From: CAZBUH01 sp964495095
GTDB taxonomy: Bacteria > Bacillota > Clostridia > Oscillospirales > Oscillospiraceae
NCBI GenBank assembly: GCA_964495095.1
Contig: CAZBUH010000105.1
Span: forward strand, 1 to 6,259
DNA: 6,259 bases
Reading direction: 5' to 3'
The position numbers were made by a program, and so were the translations under genes. Positions 1-6,259 of the stretch are shown here, one piece after another. Positions within the stretch are counted from its first letter, which is position 1. Each line of letters opens with the position of its first letter. The notes beneath the pieces are model-generated. The model had not been told where the DNA came from. It saw only the letters and a list, made by a program, of their open reading frames with translations, and did no database searches.

Positions 1-1
1 T

Positions 2-970
2 CCCGACCGGCAGCAGGGCGACCAGGAAGCGAAAAAGGCCATGCACCTGGCGGCCATATACAGCGCAATAGCCGAGGCCCTGGGGCAGGCGATGCGCGAT
101 ATGCGCGAGGCGCGCTTCGGCGCGGCGGCGGGCAGCGCGGACGTCAACATAAACCGCGATATAGAGACCGCGGACGGCTGGTGGATAGGTCAGGGCGGAG
201 ACGGCCCCTCCGACAGGACCCTTACGGCCCTCCGATTTGACGGCCTTGACGGAAAGCCTATAGCCATCCTGTACGGCTATGCCATAAAATCCGCCGTTAT
301 GGATTTTGCGCACCGGGACGACGGTACAAGAGAGAGCACCGCGGACATTACAGGAAGGGCCTGCCGGTATGCCGAGGAGCATCTGGGCGCGCCGGTGATG
401 TTCTTTATGGGCGCAGCGGGAGATCAGGTACCCATAAAGCAGGCGGACTGTCTGGCGCCCGATGAAAACGGACACCTTCACCGCGTTTCCGATTATGACA
501 ATGGCTTCGGATATATTGAGGAGCTTGGAGAAAAGCTGGGCAGGAGCGTGGTTGAGACTGCGGCGGCGGCGCGATGCACCGAGGAGGCCCCCATATTGCG
601 CATGGAGCACAGGAATATGCTGCTCGCCGGAAAGAAAAGCTTTGAGAGAGGCGGAAAAGAGCCGCCGCTCAGGGAGTACACATACGTACCGGCGGAGGAG
701 CAGTGCCTTGAGGTGGAGCTTCTGCGTATCGGGAACACCGCTATGGTTGGGGTAAAACCCGAGGTAACGGCCGTCATCGGCATGAAGCTCCGTGAGGCTT
801 CACCGTTTGAGCATACGATGCTGGTATCCATGGTCAACGGAGGACAGGAGTATCTGGCCGATGAGCTGGAATATGACCGGTTTGAATATGGAGCGCTTCA
901 CTCCGTCTTTGCGAAGGGCGCCGCAGAGCTGTTTGTTGAAAGGATGGAAAAGTGGCTCCGCGAGAGCTGA
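2..970 (+). CDS. Neutral/alkaline ceramidase-fold protein, 5'-truncated by window edge, zinc site altered
   Basis: Only the last 322 codons are present. The frame is already open at base 2, and the residues before the Met at base 41 align with the interior of the downstream homologue (4141-5520), so that Met is internal and about 100 N-terminal residues, including the first zinc-binding THxH motif, lie outside the window. Visible family landmarks in order are NINR (146-157), a TADITG segment matching the family's SGDFPG-like loop, GAAGD (410-424), the Glu of a KPEV segment (761-763) and the Tyr of an EYLAD segment (851-853). In characterised neutral ceramidases that Glu and Tyr are zinc ligands. 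Where the homologue has NHATH, with the second zinc-ligand His, this protein reads YGYAI (272-286), so the ligand is missing. It may be a non-zinc variant, an enzyme with changed chemistry or a non-catalytic partner. The MFS gene follows after 15 bases, suggesting co-transcription. Family assignment is firm; the substrate is unknown. Confidence 0.85.
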   Translation, partial: PDRQQGDQEAKKAMHLAAIYSAIAEALGQAMRDMREARFGAAAGSADVNINRDIETADGWWIGQGGDGPSDRTLTALRFDGLDGKPIAILYGYAIKSAVMDFAHRDDGTRESTADITGRACRYAEEHLGAPVMFFMGAAGDQVPIKQADCLAPDENGHLHRVSDYDNGFGYIEELGEKLGRSVVETAAAARCTEEAPILRMEHRNMLLAGKKSFERGGKEPPLREYTYVPAEEQCLEVELLRIGNTAMVGVKPEVTAVIGMKLREASPFEHTMLVSMVNGGQEYLADELEYDRFEYGALHSVFAKGAAELFVERMEKWLRES

Positions 971-985
971 TATAGGAGTTGTCAT

Positions 986-2206
986 ATGAAAAAAGAACAG
1001 AAGGCCCAGGGACAGCCTGAAAAAATATGGAACAAAATGTTTATCAGCATATTTGCCGTCAATATGCTGATGAATCTTTCCAAGCAGATGATGAACACCC
1101 TGATTTCAAAATACGCGGACGCGCTGGGAGCGTCGGCCACAGTTGTCGGTGTGGTCGCAAGCATGTTTGCGATAACCGCCCTGATATTCAAGGTAGTGGC
1201 GGGACCGGCTATAGATTCGTTCAATCGGAAATACATTGTGTTCGGCTCCATGGTTCTCATGGCCATTTCGTACTTTGGATACAGCATGTCCGCCGGCGTG
1301 TCGTCGCTTATAGTGTTCAGATTGGTACAGGGCATGGGCCAGGCCTTTTCGGCCACCTGCTGCCTGGCCCTGGCGTCGGATGCACTGCCGGCGGATAAGC
1401 TGGGCACCGGTATCGGATATTTCTCACTGGGCCAGGTGGCGTGCCAGACTGTGGGCCCGGCCATCGGCCTTTGGCTCGTGAAGCTGGTCGATTACCGGCT
1501 GACCTTCGCAATCGGCGCGGCCATGATATTCGGCGCGGCCCTGCTTGCGCTTACGGTCAAGGTCCCCTTTGAGAAAAAGAAAAAGTTTAAGATATCGCTG
1601 AACAGCGTCATCGCAGTGGAGGCGCTGCTGCCGGCGGCGCTTATGTTCCTGATTACTGTTACATATTCCATCGTCAGCGCATTTATCATTATATTCGCAG
1701 AAAAGCAGGGCGTGAAGGGCAATATCGGACTGTTCTTTACCGTATATGCCATCGCGCTGCTGTTCACCCGCCCGGTTTTCGGGCGTCTGGCCGACAGGGT
1801 GGGATTCGTGCGCGTATTTATCCCGTCGCTGTTCTGTTACGCGGCCGCTTTTATTATCATCAGCTTTTCAAACCGCCTGATGATGTTCCTGCTGGCGGCA
1901 GTGGTCTCCGCCTTTGGATACGGAATATGCCAGCCGGCGGTACAGGCGCTGAGCATGAAATGCGTACCAAAGGAACGGAGAGGCGCGGCCAGCAGCACAA
2001 ATTACATCGGCGACGACCTGGGCTTCCTTCTCGGGCCTGTGGCGGCGGGCGCCGTGGCCGACTGGCTCGGGTACGCCCCGATGTGGCGCATTATGCTGAT
2101 ACCCATAGCCGGGGCGCTGGTGCTGACGCTTGTGTTCAGAGTCAGGATCACCGGGATTGAAAACGGCTTTAAGGAGAGAAGCGCCGCAGAGAAGGCCGGA
2201 GACTGA
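986..2206 (+). CDS. Major facilitator superfamily (MFS) transporter
   Basis: This complete 406-residue integral membrane protein has the length and hydrophobic pattern of a 12-helix MFS carrier. The MFS motif A loop between helices 2 and 3 is clear at residues 73-82 (G-P-A-I-D-S-F-N-R-K), and its counterpart in the second half is at 266-273 (GRLADRVG), as expected from the duplicated six-helix fold. A basic stretch (EKKKKFK) near the middle fits the cytoplasmic loop between halves, and the hydrophilic C-terminal tail is probably cytoplasmic. There is no signal peptide. The start is supported by AGGAG at 974-978, seven bases before the ATG. It lies 15 bases after the ceramidase-like gene, so the two are probably co-transcribed and the carrier may move that enzyme's substrate or product. 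The sequence resembles the broad drug/sugar-efflux-like MFS group (AraJ/YfcJ type), but direction of transport and substrate cannot be inferred. Confidence 0.93.
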   Translation: MKKEQKAQGQPEKIWNKMFISIFAVNMLMNLSKQMMNTLISKYADALGASATVVGVVASMFAITALIFKVVAGPAIDSFNRKYIVFGSMVLMAISYFGYSMSAGVSSLIVFRLVQGMGQAFSATCCLALASDALPADKLGTGIGYFSLGQVACQTVGPAIGLWLVKLVDYRLTFAIGAAMIFGAALLALTVKVPFEKKKKFKISLNSVIAVEALLPAALMFLITVTYSIVSAFIIIFAEKQGVKGNIGLFFTVYAIALLFTRPVFGRLADRVGFVRVFIPSLFCYAAAFIIISFSNRLMMFLLAAVVSAFGYGICQPAVQALSMKCVPKERRGAASSTNYIGDDLGFLLGPVAAGAVADWLGYAPMWRIMLIPIAGALVLTLVFRVRITGIENGFKERSAAEKAGD

Positions 2207-2230
2207 TTGTTTCTAATTGGTAAACAATCA
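2204..2230 (+). repeat. Inverted repeat overlapping the MFS stop codon (weak terminator or operator)
   Basis: A perfect 9-base inverted repeat, TGATTGTTT (2204-2212) and AAACAATCA (2222-2230), encloses a 9-base loop. Its first three bases are the MFS stop codon. The stem is mostly A-T and no T-run follows directly, so a strong intrinsic terminator is unlikely. It could be a weak terminator, a 3'-end mRNA hairpin or a DNA-binding site upstream of the next promoter. Confidence 0.35.
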
Positions 2231-2250
2231 CCTCAATATTAAATTTGATT

Positions 2251-2280
2251 AATTTTAGAAAATCTGCTACTTGTATAAAT
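2251..2280 (+). promoter_or_regulatory. Probable promoter for the binding-protein operon
   Basis: The intergenic region 2207-2323 is strikingly AT-rich compared with the flanking genes. The best -10 element is TATAAA at 2274-2279, preceded by TTG. The -35 region is poor: at 17-base spacing the hexamer is AATTTT (2251-2256), while a better TTGATT at 2245-2250 is spaced 23 bases away, which is too far. The A/T tracts from 2235 to 2260 could act as an UP-like element. Transcription would start near 2286-2288, just before the palindrome at 2289. The -10 is reasonable but the -35 is not convincing. Confidence 0.45.
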
Positions 2281-2288
2281 AGAATCTA

Positions 2289-2302
2289 GTCTTGGCCAAG
2301 AC
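2289..2302. promoter_or_regulatory. Perfect 14-base palindrome, candidate operator
   Basis: GTCTTGGCCAAGAC is an uninterrupted self-complementary sequence beginning about 10 bases after the putative -10 and ending 21 bases before the start codon of the binding-protein gene. That position, overlapping or just past the transcription start, is typical of repressor operators in sugar-uptake operons. No regulator gene is in the window, and the sequence does not match a family consensus that I recognise with confidence, so the cognate protein is unknown. Confidence 0.45.
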
Positions 2303-2323
2303 ATTTTGTGAAAGGAGTACAAC

Positions 2324-4051
2324 ATGAAAAAGATAGTAGTTCTTCTATTGGCGCTTGCCATGTTATTCACTCTGATGGCCTGCGGTAATGGGACCGTAGA
2401 TGAGACAGAGCCGCCTGCCGCAGATGATGCCGGGAATGTACAGCAGACCAAAGCGCCGGAACCGGCGGGCACGGAGCCTGGTAACGAGTCAGAGGACACA
2501 GGCGAGCCCGAGGCCTCCGGCAGCGGATATTATAAGTATGATTTGCCGCTTACCACAGAGGAGGTTGAATTCTCCATCTGGACAAACCAGTTCAGCACCA
2601 ACATCAAAAACGCCTACGAGGATATGAACGACCTGGCCTTTTACTCCACTCTGCGCGACAGGACAGGCGTAAATATAGACTGGATGCTCGCCGGCTCCGA
2701 CGGCTGGCAGGAGATGAACATCCTGATTTCAGTCGGCGACCTGCCCGACGGCGTTGCCGGCCTCGGCACTCAGTACACAGGCGGCGAGGCCAAGGCTTAT
2801 GAGGAGGACGTTATCCTCTCGCTGAACGATTACATGGATGAGCACGCCCGCAATTACAAATACATCCTTGAGTCTGACGAAAATCAGCGCAAGGCCTGCA
2901 CTATAGACGGTCAGGTGCTCGGCTTCTATAAGCTCCGCGGGGCAAATGAGTTCCCGTCCTATATCCTGGCTATCCGTCAGGATTGGCTTGACGAGCTGAA
3001 TATGGAGGCCCCGCAGACCATCGATGAATATCATGACGTCCTTACCGCGTTCAAAACTGAGCTCGGCGCCACCGACGCCCTGTATCTGAACACTTACGGC
3101 ATCACCACCGGCGGACATTTCGGCGGCGCATTCGGCATCAACGCTTTCTATGCGGCGCGTCAGACCCAATACATGCTCTTTGTTGAAGACGGCAAGGTGA
3201 AATGGTCCCCGTTTGAGGAGGGCTTCAGGGATTACCTTCAGACCTTTGTTGACTGGTATTCCGAGGGCCTGATATTCAAGGATTTCGTCTCCGACTACAA
3301 CAGTGAAAGCGATATGAATATCCGTGAATTCCTGTTGGCCGAGGGACGCACCGGAGTCGGCACCACGCTGATTGCGCAGCTTGGCAGCTACGACACTATG
3401 TCCGGCGGTACCTGGTCGGGCGCTTACGTCCCGGCCATGAACAAAGGCGAAACGACCCACTTCAGCGATTCCATCGTTACCTTCCAGGCCGGCAACGGAA
3501 TGTTTATGACCACAGGCTGCTCAAATCCGGAGCTGTTCTGCGAGTGGTGCGATTACCTGTACAGCGAGGAGGGCCAGCTTCTTCACAACTACGGCCCCGA
3601 GGGAGAGACGCTGTACTATGACGCGCAGGGCAATCCCCAGATTGACTACGACGTTCTTTATAACAACGTGGAGCTCTTCGGCGAAGGCCGTTCCGAGAAC
3701 ATGGGCGTGTTCTATTACCTGGGCGCGGACGCCATGTGGACGCTGAACGACGCGTCGCCGAGACTGGGATATTTCTCGGAAGCTCAGCTCACGGCCATTG
3801 AAAGGGCAAAATACAACACGGATAACGCAAACTGCCTGCCGCAGGGACTGGTTCTCAACTCTGAGGAAAAAGAAGAGTTCAACAACTTGTTCGGTGATAT
3901 AGATACTTATTTTGCAGAAAACTATCTGGCCTTTATTATGGGCTCCAAGCCCATGAGCGAGTATGACGGCTTTGTTCAGAAGCTCAAGGATATGGGCGGA
4001 GAGCGGCTGATAGAAATATATCAGGGCGCCTACGACAGATATAACGCATAA
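2324..4051 (+). CDS. ABC transporter extracellular solute-binding lipoprotein (LplA/family 1, sugar type)
   Basis: This 575-residue protein is the surface receptor of an ABC importer, probably for a carbohydrate or related solute. It begins with a lipoprotein signal peptide: MKK, a hydrophobic core, then lipobox L17-M18-A19-C20, with Cys20 the lipidated residue. Residues 21-68 form an acidic, Pro/Gly/Glu-rich tether. The binding domain starts near residue 69. It contains the DLPD segment (139-142) and an IRQDWLDEL stretch (from residue 217) followed by a P-x-T-x-[DE]-E-like segment, all characteristic of the long LplA/LipO-type family 1 binding proteins of Bacillota. The length fits that subgroup. 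The start is backed by AGGAG at 2313-2317, six bases before the ATG. No permease or ATPase gene lies within the window on either side, so the partners must be elsewhere or beyond the edges. It heads a likely operon with the ceramidase-like and oxidoreductase genes. The exact ligand is unknown. Confidence 0.94.
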   Translation: MKKIVVLLLALAMLFTLMACGNGTVDETEPPAADDAGNVQQTKAPEPAGTEPGNESEDTGEPEASGSGYYKYDLPLTTEEVEFSIWTNQFSTNIKNAYEDMNDLAFYSTLRDRTGVNIDWMLAGSDGWQEMNILISVGDLPDGVAGLGTQYTGGEAKAYEEDVILSLNDYMDEHARNYKYILESDENQRKACTIDGQVLGFYKLRGANEFPSYILAIRQDWLDELNMEAPQTIDEYHDVLTAFKTELGATDALYLNTYGITTGGHFGGAFGINAFYAARQTQYMLFVEDGKVKWSPFEEGFRDYLQTFVDWYSEGLIFKDFVSDYNSESDMNIREFLLAEGRTGVGTTLIAQLGSYDTMSGGTWSGAYVPAMNKGETTHFSDSIVTFQAGNGMFMTTGCSNPELFCEWCDYLYSEEGQLLHNYGPEGETLYYDAQGNPQIDYDVLYNNVELFGEGRSENMGVFYYLGADAMWTLNDASPRLGYFSEAQLTAIERAKYNTDNANCLPQGLVLNSEEKEEFNNLFGDIDTYFAENYLAFIMGSKPMSEYDGFVQKLKDMGGERLIEIYQGAYDRYNA

Positions 4052-4070
4052 TTTTTCAGGGCTTTTTAAT

Positions 4071-4104
4071 ACAACGCGGGGCGGCATCTGCTTTCTCGCG
4101 TTGT
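4071..4104 (+). other. Hairpin between binding-protein and ceramidase-like genes
   Basis: ACAACGCG (4071-4078) pairs perfectly with CGCGTTGT (4097-4104). The stem can be extended inward by G-U, G-C and G-U pairs, leaving a loop of about 12 bases. No T-run follows, so it is not a standard intrinsic terminator. Such hairpins behind binding-protein genes often protect the upstream message and reduce read-through, giving more receptor than downstream enzyme; that role is an inference here. An alternative pairing, CTGCTT (4088-4093) with AAGCAG (4110-4115), would compete with the inner part of the stem. Confidence 0.45.
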
Positions 4105-4140
4105 CCTTGAAGCAGCAATACGGCGGCGGGAGGAAAACCG

Positions 4141-5520
4141 ATGTATGAATTAAAGGTCGGGGCCGGCAAAGTATGTATTGATCCGCCGGACGGAATGTAC
4201 CCAATGCACACACGGTTTTCCGTATGCGCTGAAAAGTACAATTCCTGTTATTGCCGATCCGTTATCCTGGATAACGGCAAAAAAAGGGTACTGCTTGTGA
4301 GCTATGAGCTCAGCGACCAGCCCCAGGTATCGGAGCTGGGAGAGATACTGGGCAGGGCGGCAGGCGTACCGGGAGAATACGTTGTAATCTCCGTTACGCA
4401 TAATCACGCATCGCCCTGCGACAGCAAGCAGGCTTCGCAGGTCCCTTTCCTGACGGAAGACGATAAGAGCAAGCTCCGGCAGTACAGGGAACTGCTTATC
4501 GAATGCGGAATACGCAGCGCCAGAGCCGCGACCGAATCTCTCAGGCCCGCCAGATACGGCTACGGGGAATGCGACAGCTATATCAATGTAAACCGCAACC
4601 GAAAGACGCCCCTGGGGCGTTGGGTGGCGGGCTCAAACTACGCCGCCTACAGCGACAGGACCCTGTCCATGATAAAATTTACGGACTTGGAAGGACGGCT
4701 TATTGCGGCCATACTGAATCACGCGACTCACGCCGGAATCGGAATGGGCGAAAAAACAGCCAGCAGCTTTCCGGGTGTGGCCTGTGAATTTGTGGAGGAA
4801 TATTTCGGAAACGGCTCTGTCGTAATGTGGACCAGCGGCGCCGCCGGAGATCAGGAAATCATCCCGGTGGGAGAGCTGCTTATGCAGTACCCCGACGGCT
4901 ACGTTGAGCGTATCGAGGCTTCCGGCCCGGAACTGAAATATGCTCAGATGGAGGTCCTGGGGCGCAGCCACGGCGCCGATGCGGCGGCGGGCCTGGATTC
5001 AATTACGGAATACCGCTCTTGTATGCCCATAAAGCATCTGCATACGTCTGTCATGCTGACAGCGCAGAAAAAAGCGGGCGGCCCCTCGGGACTGGCGCCG
5101 TCGCAGATAGGGATTTTTAAGGAGAGCACTGTGAGCGCCGGGAGTAAACTGAGGCCCAAATCGCCCGCGCCGGACGGTTATAATCCCAATATCTACGGCC
5201 TGCCGGAGATGGAAGAGGACCCCGGACACCCGGTGGAGATGAAAATGCAGCTCTTGCTGCTGGGAGATATTGCCGTTGTATGCGCCGGAGCGGAGCTGTT
5301 CTCCGCCATCGGGAAAAACATCAGGGATGCTTCCCCGTATAAGCGGACCGTAATCATCACCCATACCCAGGAGGGCGAGCACGTGGGATATGTGCCGGAC
5401 CAATCTGCCGTCGGGTGCAGGCTTTTTGAGTGCTACGGCAAAATTATGCCGGGGCAGTCAGACGCGGCTATTACGGAAAAGGCGAAGGAGCTGTTCAGCG
5501 CTGCGCTGGGCCAGGAGTAA
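4141..5520 (+). CDS. Neutral/alkaline ceramidase-family hydrolase, cytoplasmic, zinc site intact
   Basis: This complete 459-residue protein belongs to the neutral/alkaline non-lysosomal ceramidase N-terminal domain family, zinc amidohydrolases that cleave N-acyl bonds in the characterised members. Landmarks in order are the opening VGAGKVCIDPP (6-16, the family's GxxxxDITPP-like start), THNHASP (86-92, His89 as first zinc ligand), NVNR (149-152), NHATH (193-197, His197 as second ligand), SSFPG (208-212), GAAGD (233-237), Glu385 in AGAEL and Tyr417 in VGYVPD. These correspond to the two His, Glu and Tyr that bind zinc in the Pseudomonas ceramidase. The Ser that follows the GAAGD-like motif in true ceramidases is not evident. 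The domain begins at residue 3 with no signal peptide or membrane segment, so the protein should be cytoplasmic. GGGAGG at 4128-4133 supports the start. Cysteines are frequent near the N-terminus (12, 29, 36, 38). Extracellular ceramide is an unlikely substrate; an imported amide or ester is more plausible. Confidence 0.9.
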   Translation: MYELKVGAGKVCIDPPDGMYPMHTRFSVCAEKYNSCYCRSVILDNGKKRVLLVSYELSDQPQVSELGEILGRAAGVPGEYVVISVTHNHASPCDSKQASQVPFLTEDDKSKLRQYRELLIECGIRSARAATESLRPARYGYGECDSYINVNRNRKTPLGRWVAGSNYAAYSDRTLSMIKFTDLEGRLIAAILNHATHAGIGMGEKTASSFPGVACEFVEEYFGNGSVVMWTSGAAGDQEIIPVGELLMQYPDGYVERIEASGPELKYAQMEVLGRSHGADAAAGLDSITEYRSCMPIKHLHTSVMLTAQKKAGGPSGLAPSQIGIFKESTVSAGSKLRPKSPAPDGYNPNIYGLPEMEEDPGHPVEMKMQLLLLGDIAVVCAGAELFSAIGKNIRDASPYKRTVIITHTQEGEHVGYVPDQSAVGCRLFECYGKIMPGQSDAAITEKAKELFSAALGQE

Positions 5521-5545
5521 ATAATCACGGCGAATGGAGATTAAT

Positions 5546-6259
5546 ATGAAAAAAATCAGAATTGCAATGATAAGCAACGGCCTGGCCGGACATGCGGACC
5601 GGTTTGCGGCAAAAGCGCAGAGCTACGAGGAGTGCGAGGTCGCTGCGGTTTGGGACAAGGACGCCGCGCGCGGCGGCAAATGGGCAGAGGAGCTGGGCTG
5701 CCGGTTTGAGGGCGACTACGATAAGCTTGTAAACGATCCTGAAATCGACGCTTTTATCATAACGACCCCCGCGGCCGGACGTGCGGAAAAAATACTTGCC
5801 GCGATACGGGCCGGAAAACACATCTATGCGGAAAAGCCCCTGGCGGCAACATTGGACGAGGCGTATGCCATACGCGACGCGGTGAAAAAAAGCGGAGTGT
5901 ATTTTGTGATGTCCGATCCCATACGCAAGCCGCCGCTTCTTTTCCTGAAGAAAATGGCCGACGAGGGAGCCTTCGGAGAGCTTTCCAGCGTACGTATGCG
6001 TATTGCCGGCGATTTGATAAACCATCCGTGCCGCGCCGAAATGGCTGAGGATATGAAGGATAACGGCGGGGTGCTTTTCAGCAGCCACTGCATTCATATC
6101 CTGGCGTATTTTCTCGGCCGTCCGCAGGGAGTGACTGCGGTTTTCAAGGACTTTGAAAATTGGGATGTGGATTGTGACACCGACGCGAACTCCATCGCCG
6201 TTTTCAGCTATGACGGCGGAGTTTACGGAGTTGCCGAGGCCAGCATGACCTCATTCGGC
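5546..6259 (+). CDS. Gfo/Idh/MocA family oxidoreductase, 3'-truncated by window edge
   Basis: The first 238 residues are present and the frame is still open at the last base; family members usually run to about 330-400 residues. An N-terminal Rossmann fold would bind NAD(P), and these enzymes typically oxidise or reduce a sugar, inositol or related hydroxyl. Visible features are a beta strand leading into S10-N-G-L-A-G15 (the GxGxxG nucleotide loop with its first Gly replaced by Ser), an acidic residue after the second strand (D37), the DPEIDAFIITTP segment (64-75), and the hallmark AEKP (95-98) with Lys97 the conserved catalytic lysine. In the C-terminal domain, NGGVLFSSHCIH (173-184) matches the family's GGGxLxDxGxH-type region with a different spacing. 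The ATG follows GGAG (5536-5539) by six bases. It lies 25 bases after the ceramidase-like gene and is probably co-transcribed with it, which suggests the hydrolase product or its sugar part is the substrate. The subfamily cannot be named. Confidence 0.93.
   Translation, partial: MKKIRIAMISNGLAGHADRFAAKAQSYEECEVAAVWDKDAARGGKWAEELGCRFEGDYDKLVNDPEIDAFIITTPAAGRAEKILAAIRAGKHIYAEKPLAATLDEAYAIRDAVKKSGVYFVMSDPIRKPPLLFLKKMADEGAFGELSSVRMRIAGDLINHPCRAEMAEDMKDNGGVLFSSHCIHILAYFLGRPQGVTAVFKDFENWDVDCDTDANSIAVFSYDGGVYGVAEASMTSFG

Noticed and set aside
41..43. ATG at base 41 as the true start of the first gene
   Set aside because: The frame is open back to the window edge, residues before it align with the homologue, there is no ribosome binding site before it, and the protein would lack the N-terminal part of the domain.
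2729..3460. 243-codon open frame on the reverse strand
   Set aside because: It lies wholly inside the well-supported binding-protein gene, shows no recognisable family features and is a typical antisense shadow of GC-biased codons.
4052..4070. T-rich stretch after the binding-protein stop codon as an intrinsic terminator
   Set aside because: The two T-runs are not preceded by a convincing GC-rich stem; the real hairpin (4071-4104) lies downstream of them in the wrong order.
3521..4213. 230-codon open frame on the reverse strand spanning the intergenic gap
   Set aside because: It overlaps the 3' end of the binding-protein gene and the start of the ceramidase-like gene, both strongly supported, and has no convincing domain.
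4141..5520. Host ceramide/sphingolipid-degrading secreted ceramidase
   Set aside because: There is no signal peptide or anchor, the motif after GAAGD lacks the usual Ser, and the neighbours are sugar-type transport and oxidoreductase genes, so the family name should not be read as the substrate.
5525..6097. 190-codon open frame on the reverse strand
   Set aside because: The + strand frame here encodes a clear Gfo/Idh/MocA protein with the EKP motif; the reverse frame is its shadow.

Overview
The window is a compact, single-strand stretch of bacterial chromosome from what is probably a low-oxygen Gram-positive, most likely a Clostridia-type Bacillota from a gut-like habitat. That placement is an inference. 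It rests on strong AGGAG-type ribosome binding sites before every gene whose start is in the window, a lipoprotein solute-binding protein of the Paenibacillus/Clostridium LplA style, and moderately GC-rich coding sequence broken by one very AT-rich promoter region. No RNA gene, mobile element, CRISPR array or phage feature was seen.

Layout, all on the + strand: (1) the 3' two-thirds to three-quarters of a neutral/alkaline ceramidase-fold protein (2-970, 5' end outside the window); (2) a 12-helix MFS transporter 15 bases downstream (986-2206); (3) a 117-base AT-rich intergenic region (2207-2323) with an inverted repeat on the MFS stop codon, a likely -10 element and a perfect 14-base palindrome just downstream of it; (4) a sugar-type ABC substrate-binding lipoprotein (2324-4051); (5) an 89-base gap with a hairpin (4071-4104); (6) a second, complete ceramidase-fold protein (4141-5520); (7) 25 bases later, the first 238 codons of a Gfo/Idh/MocA NAD(P)-dependent oxidoreductase (5546 to the window end). 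The first two genes look like the tail of one transcription unit. The last three look like the start of another, driven from about 2274 and possibly controlled by the palindrome.

The gene mix suggests a small-molecule uptake and catabolism locus: a high-affinity binding protein and an MFS carrier at the membrane, an oxidoreductase of the sugar/inositol type, and two hydrolase-fold proteins of the ceramidase family. The complete ceramidase-like protein begins directly with its catalytic domain and has no signal peptide, so it should be cytoplasmic. A sugar amide, ester or similar imported compound is therefore more plausible than extracellular ceramide as substrate, but the true substrate cannot be read from the sequence. 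The most notable observation is that the two ceramidase-like paralogues differ at the active site. The downstream copy keeps all four expected zinc ligands. The upstream copy has lost the second histidine ligand while keeping the Glu and Tyr ligands and the fold motifs.
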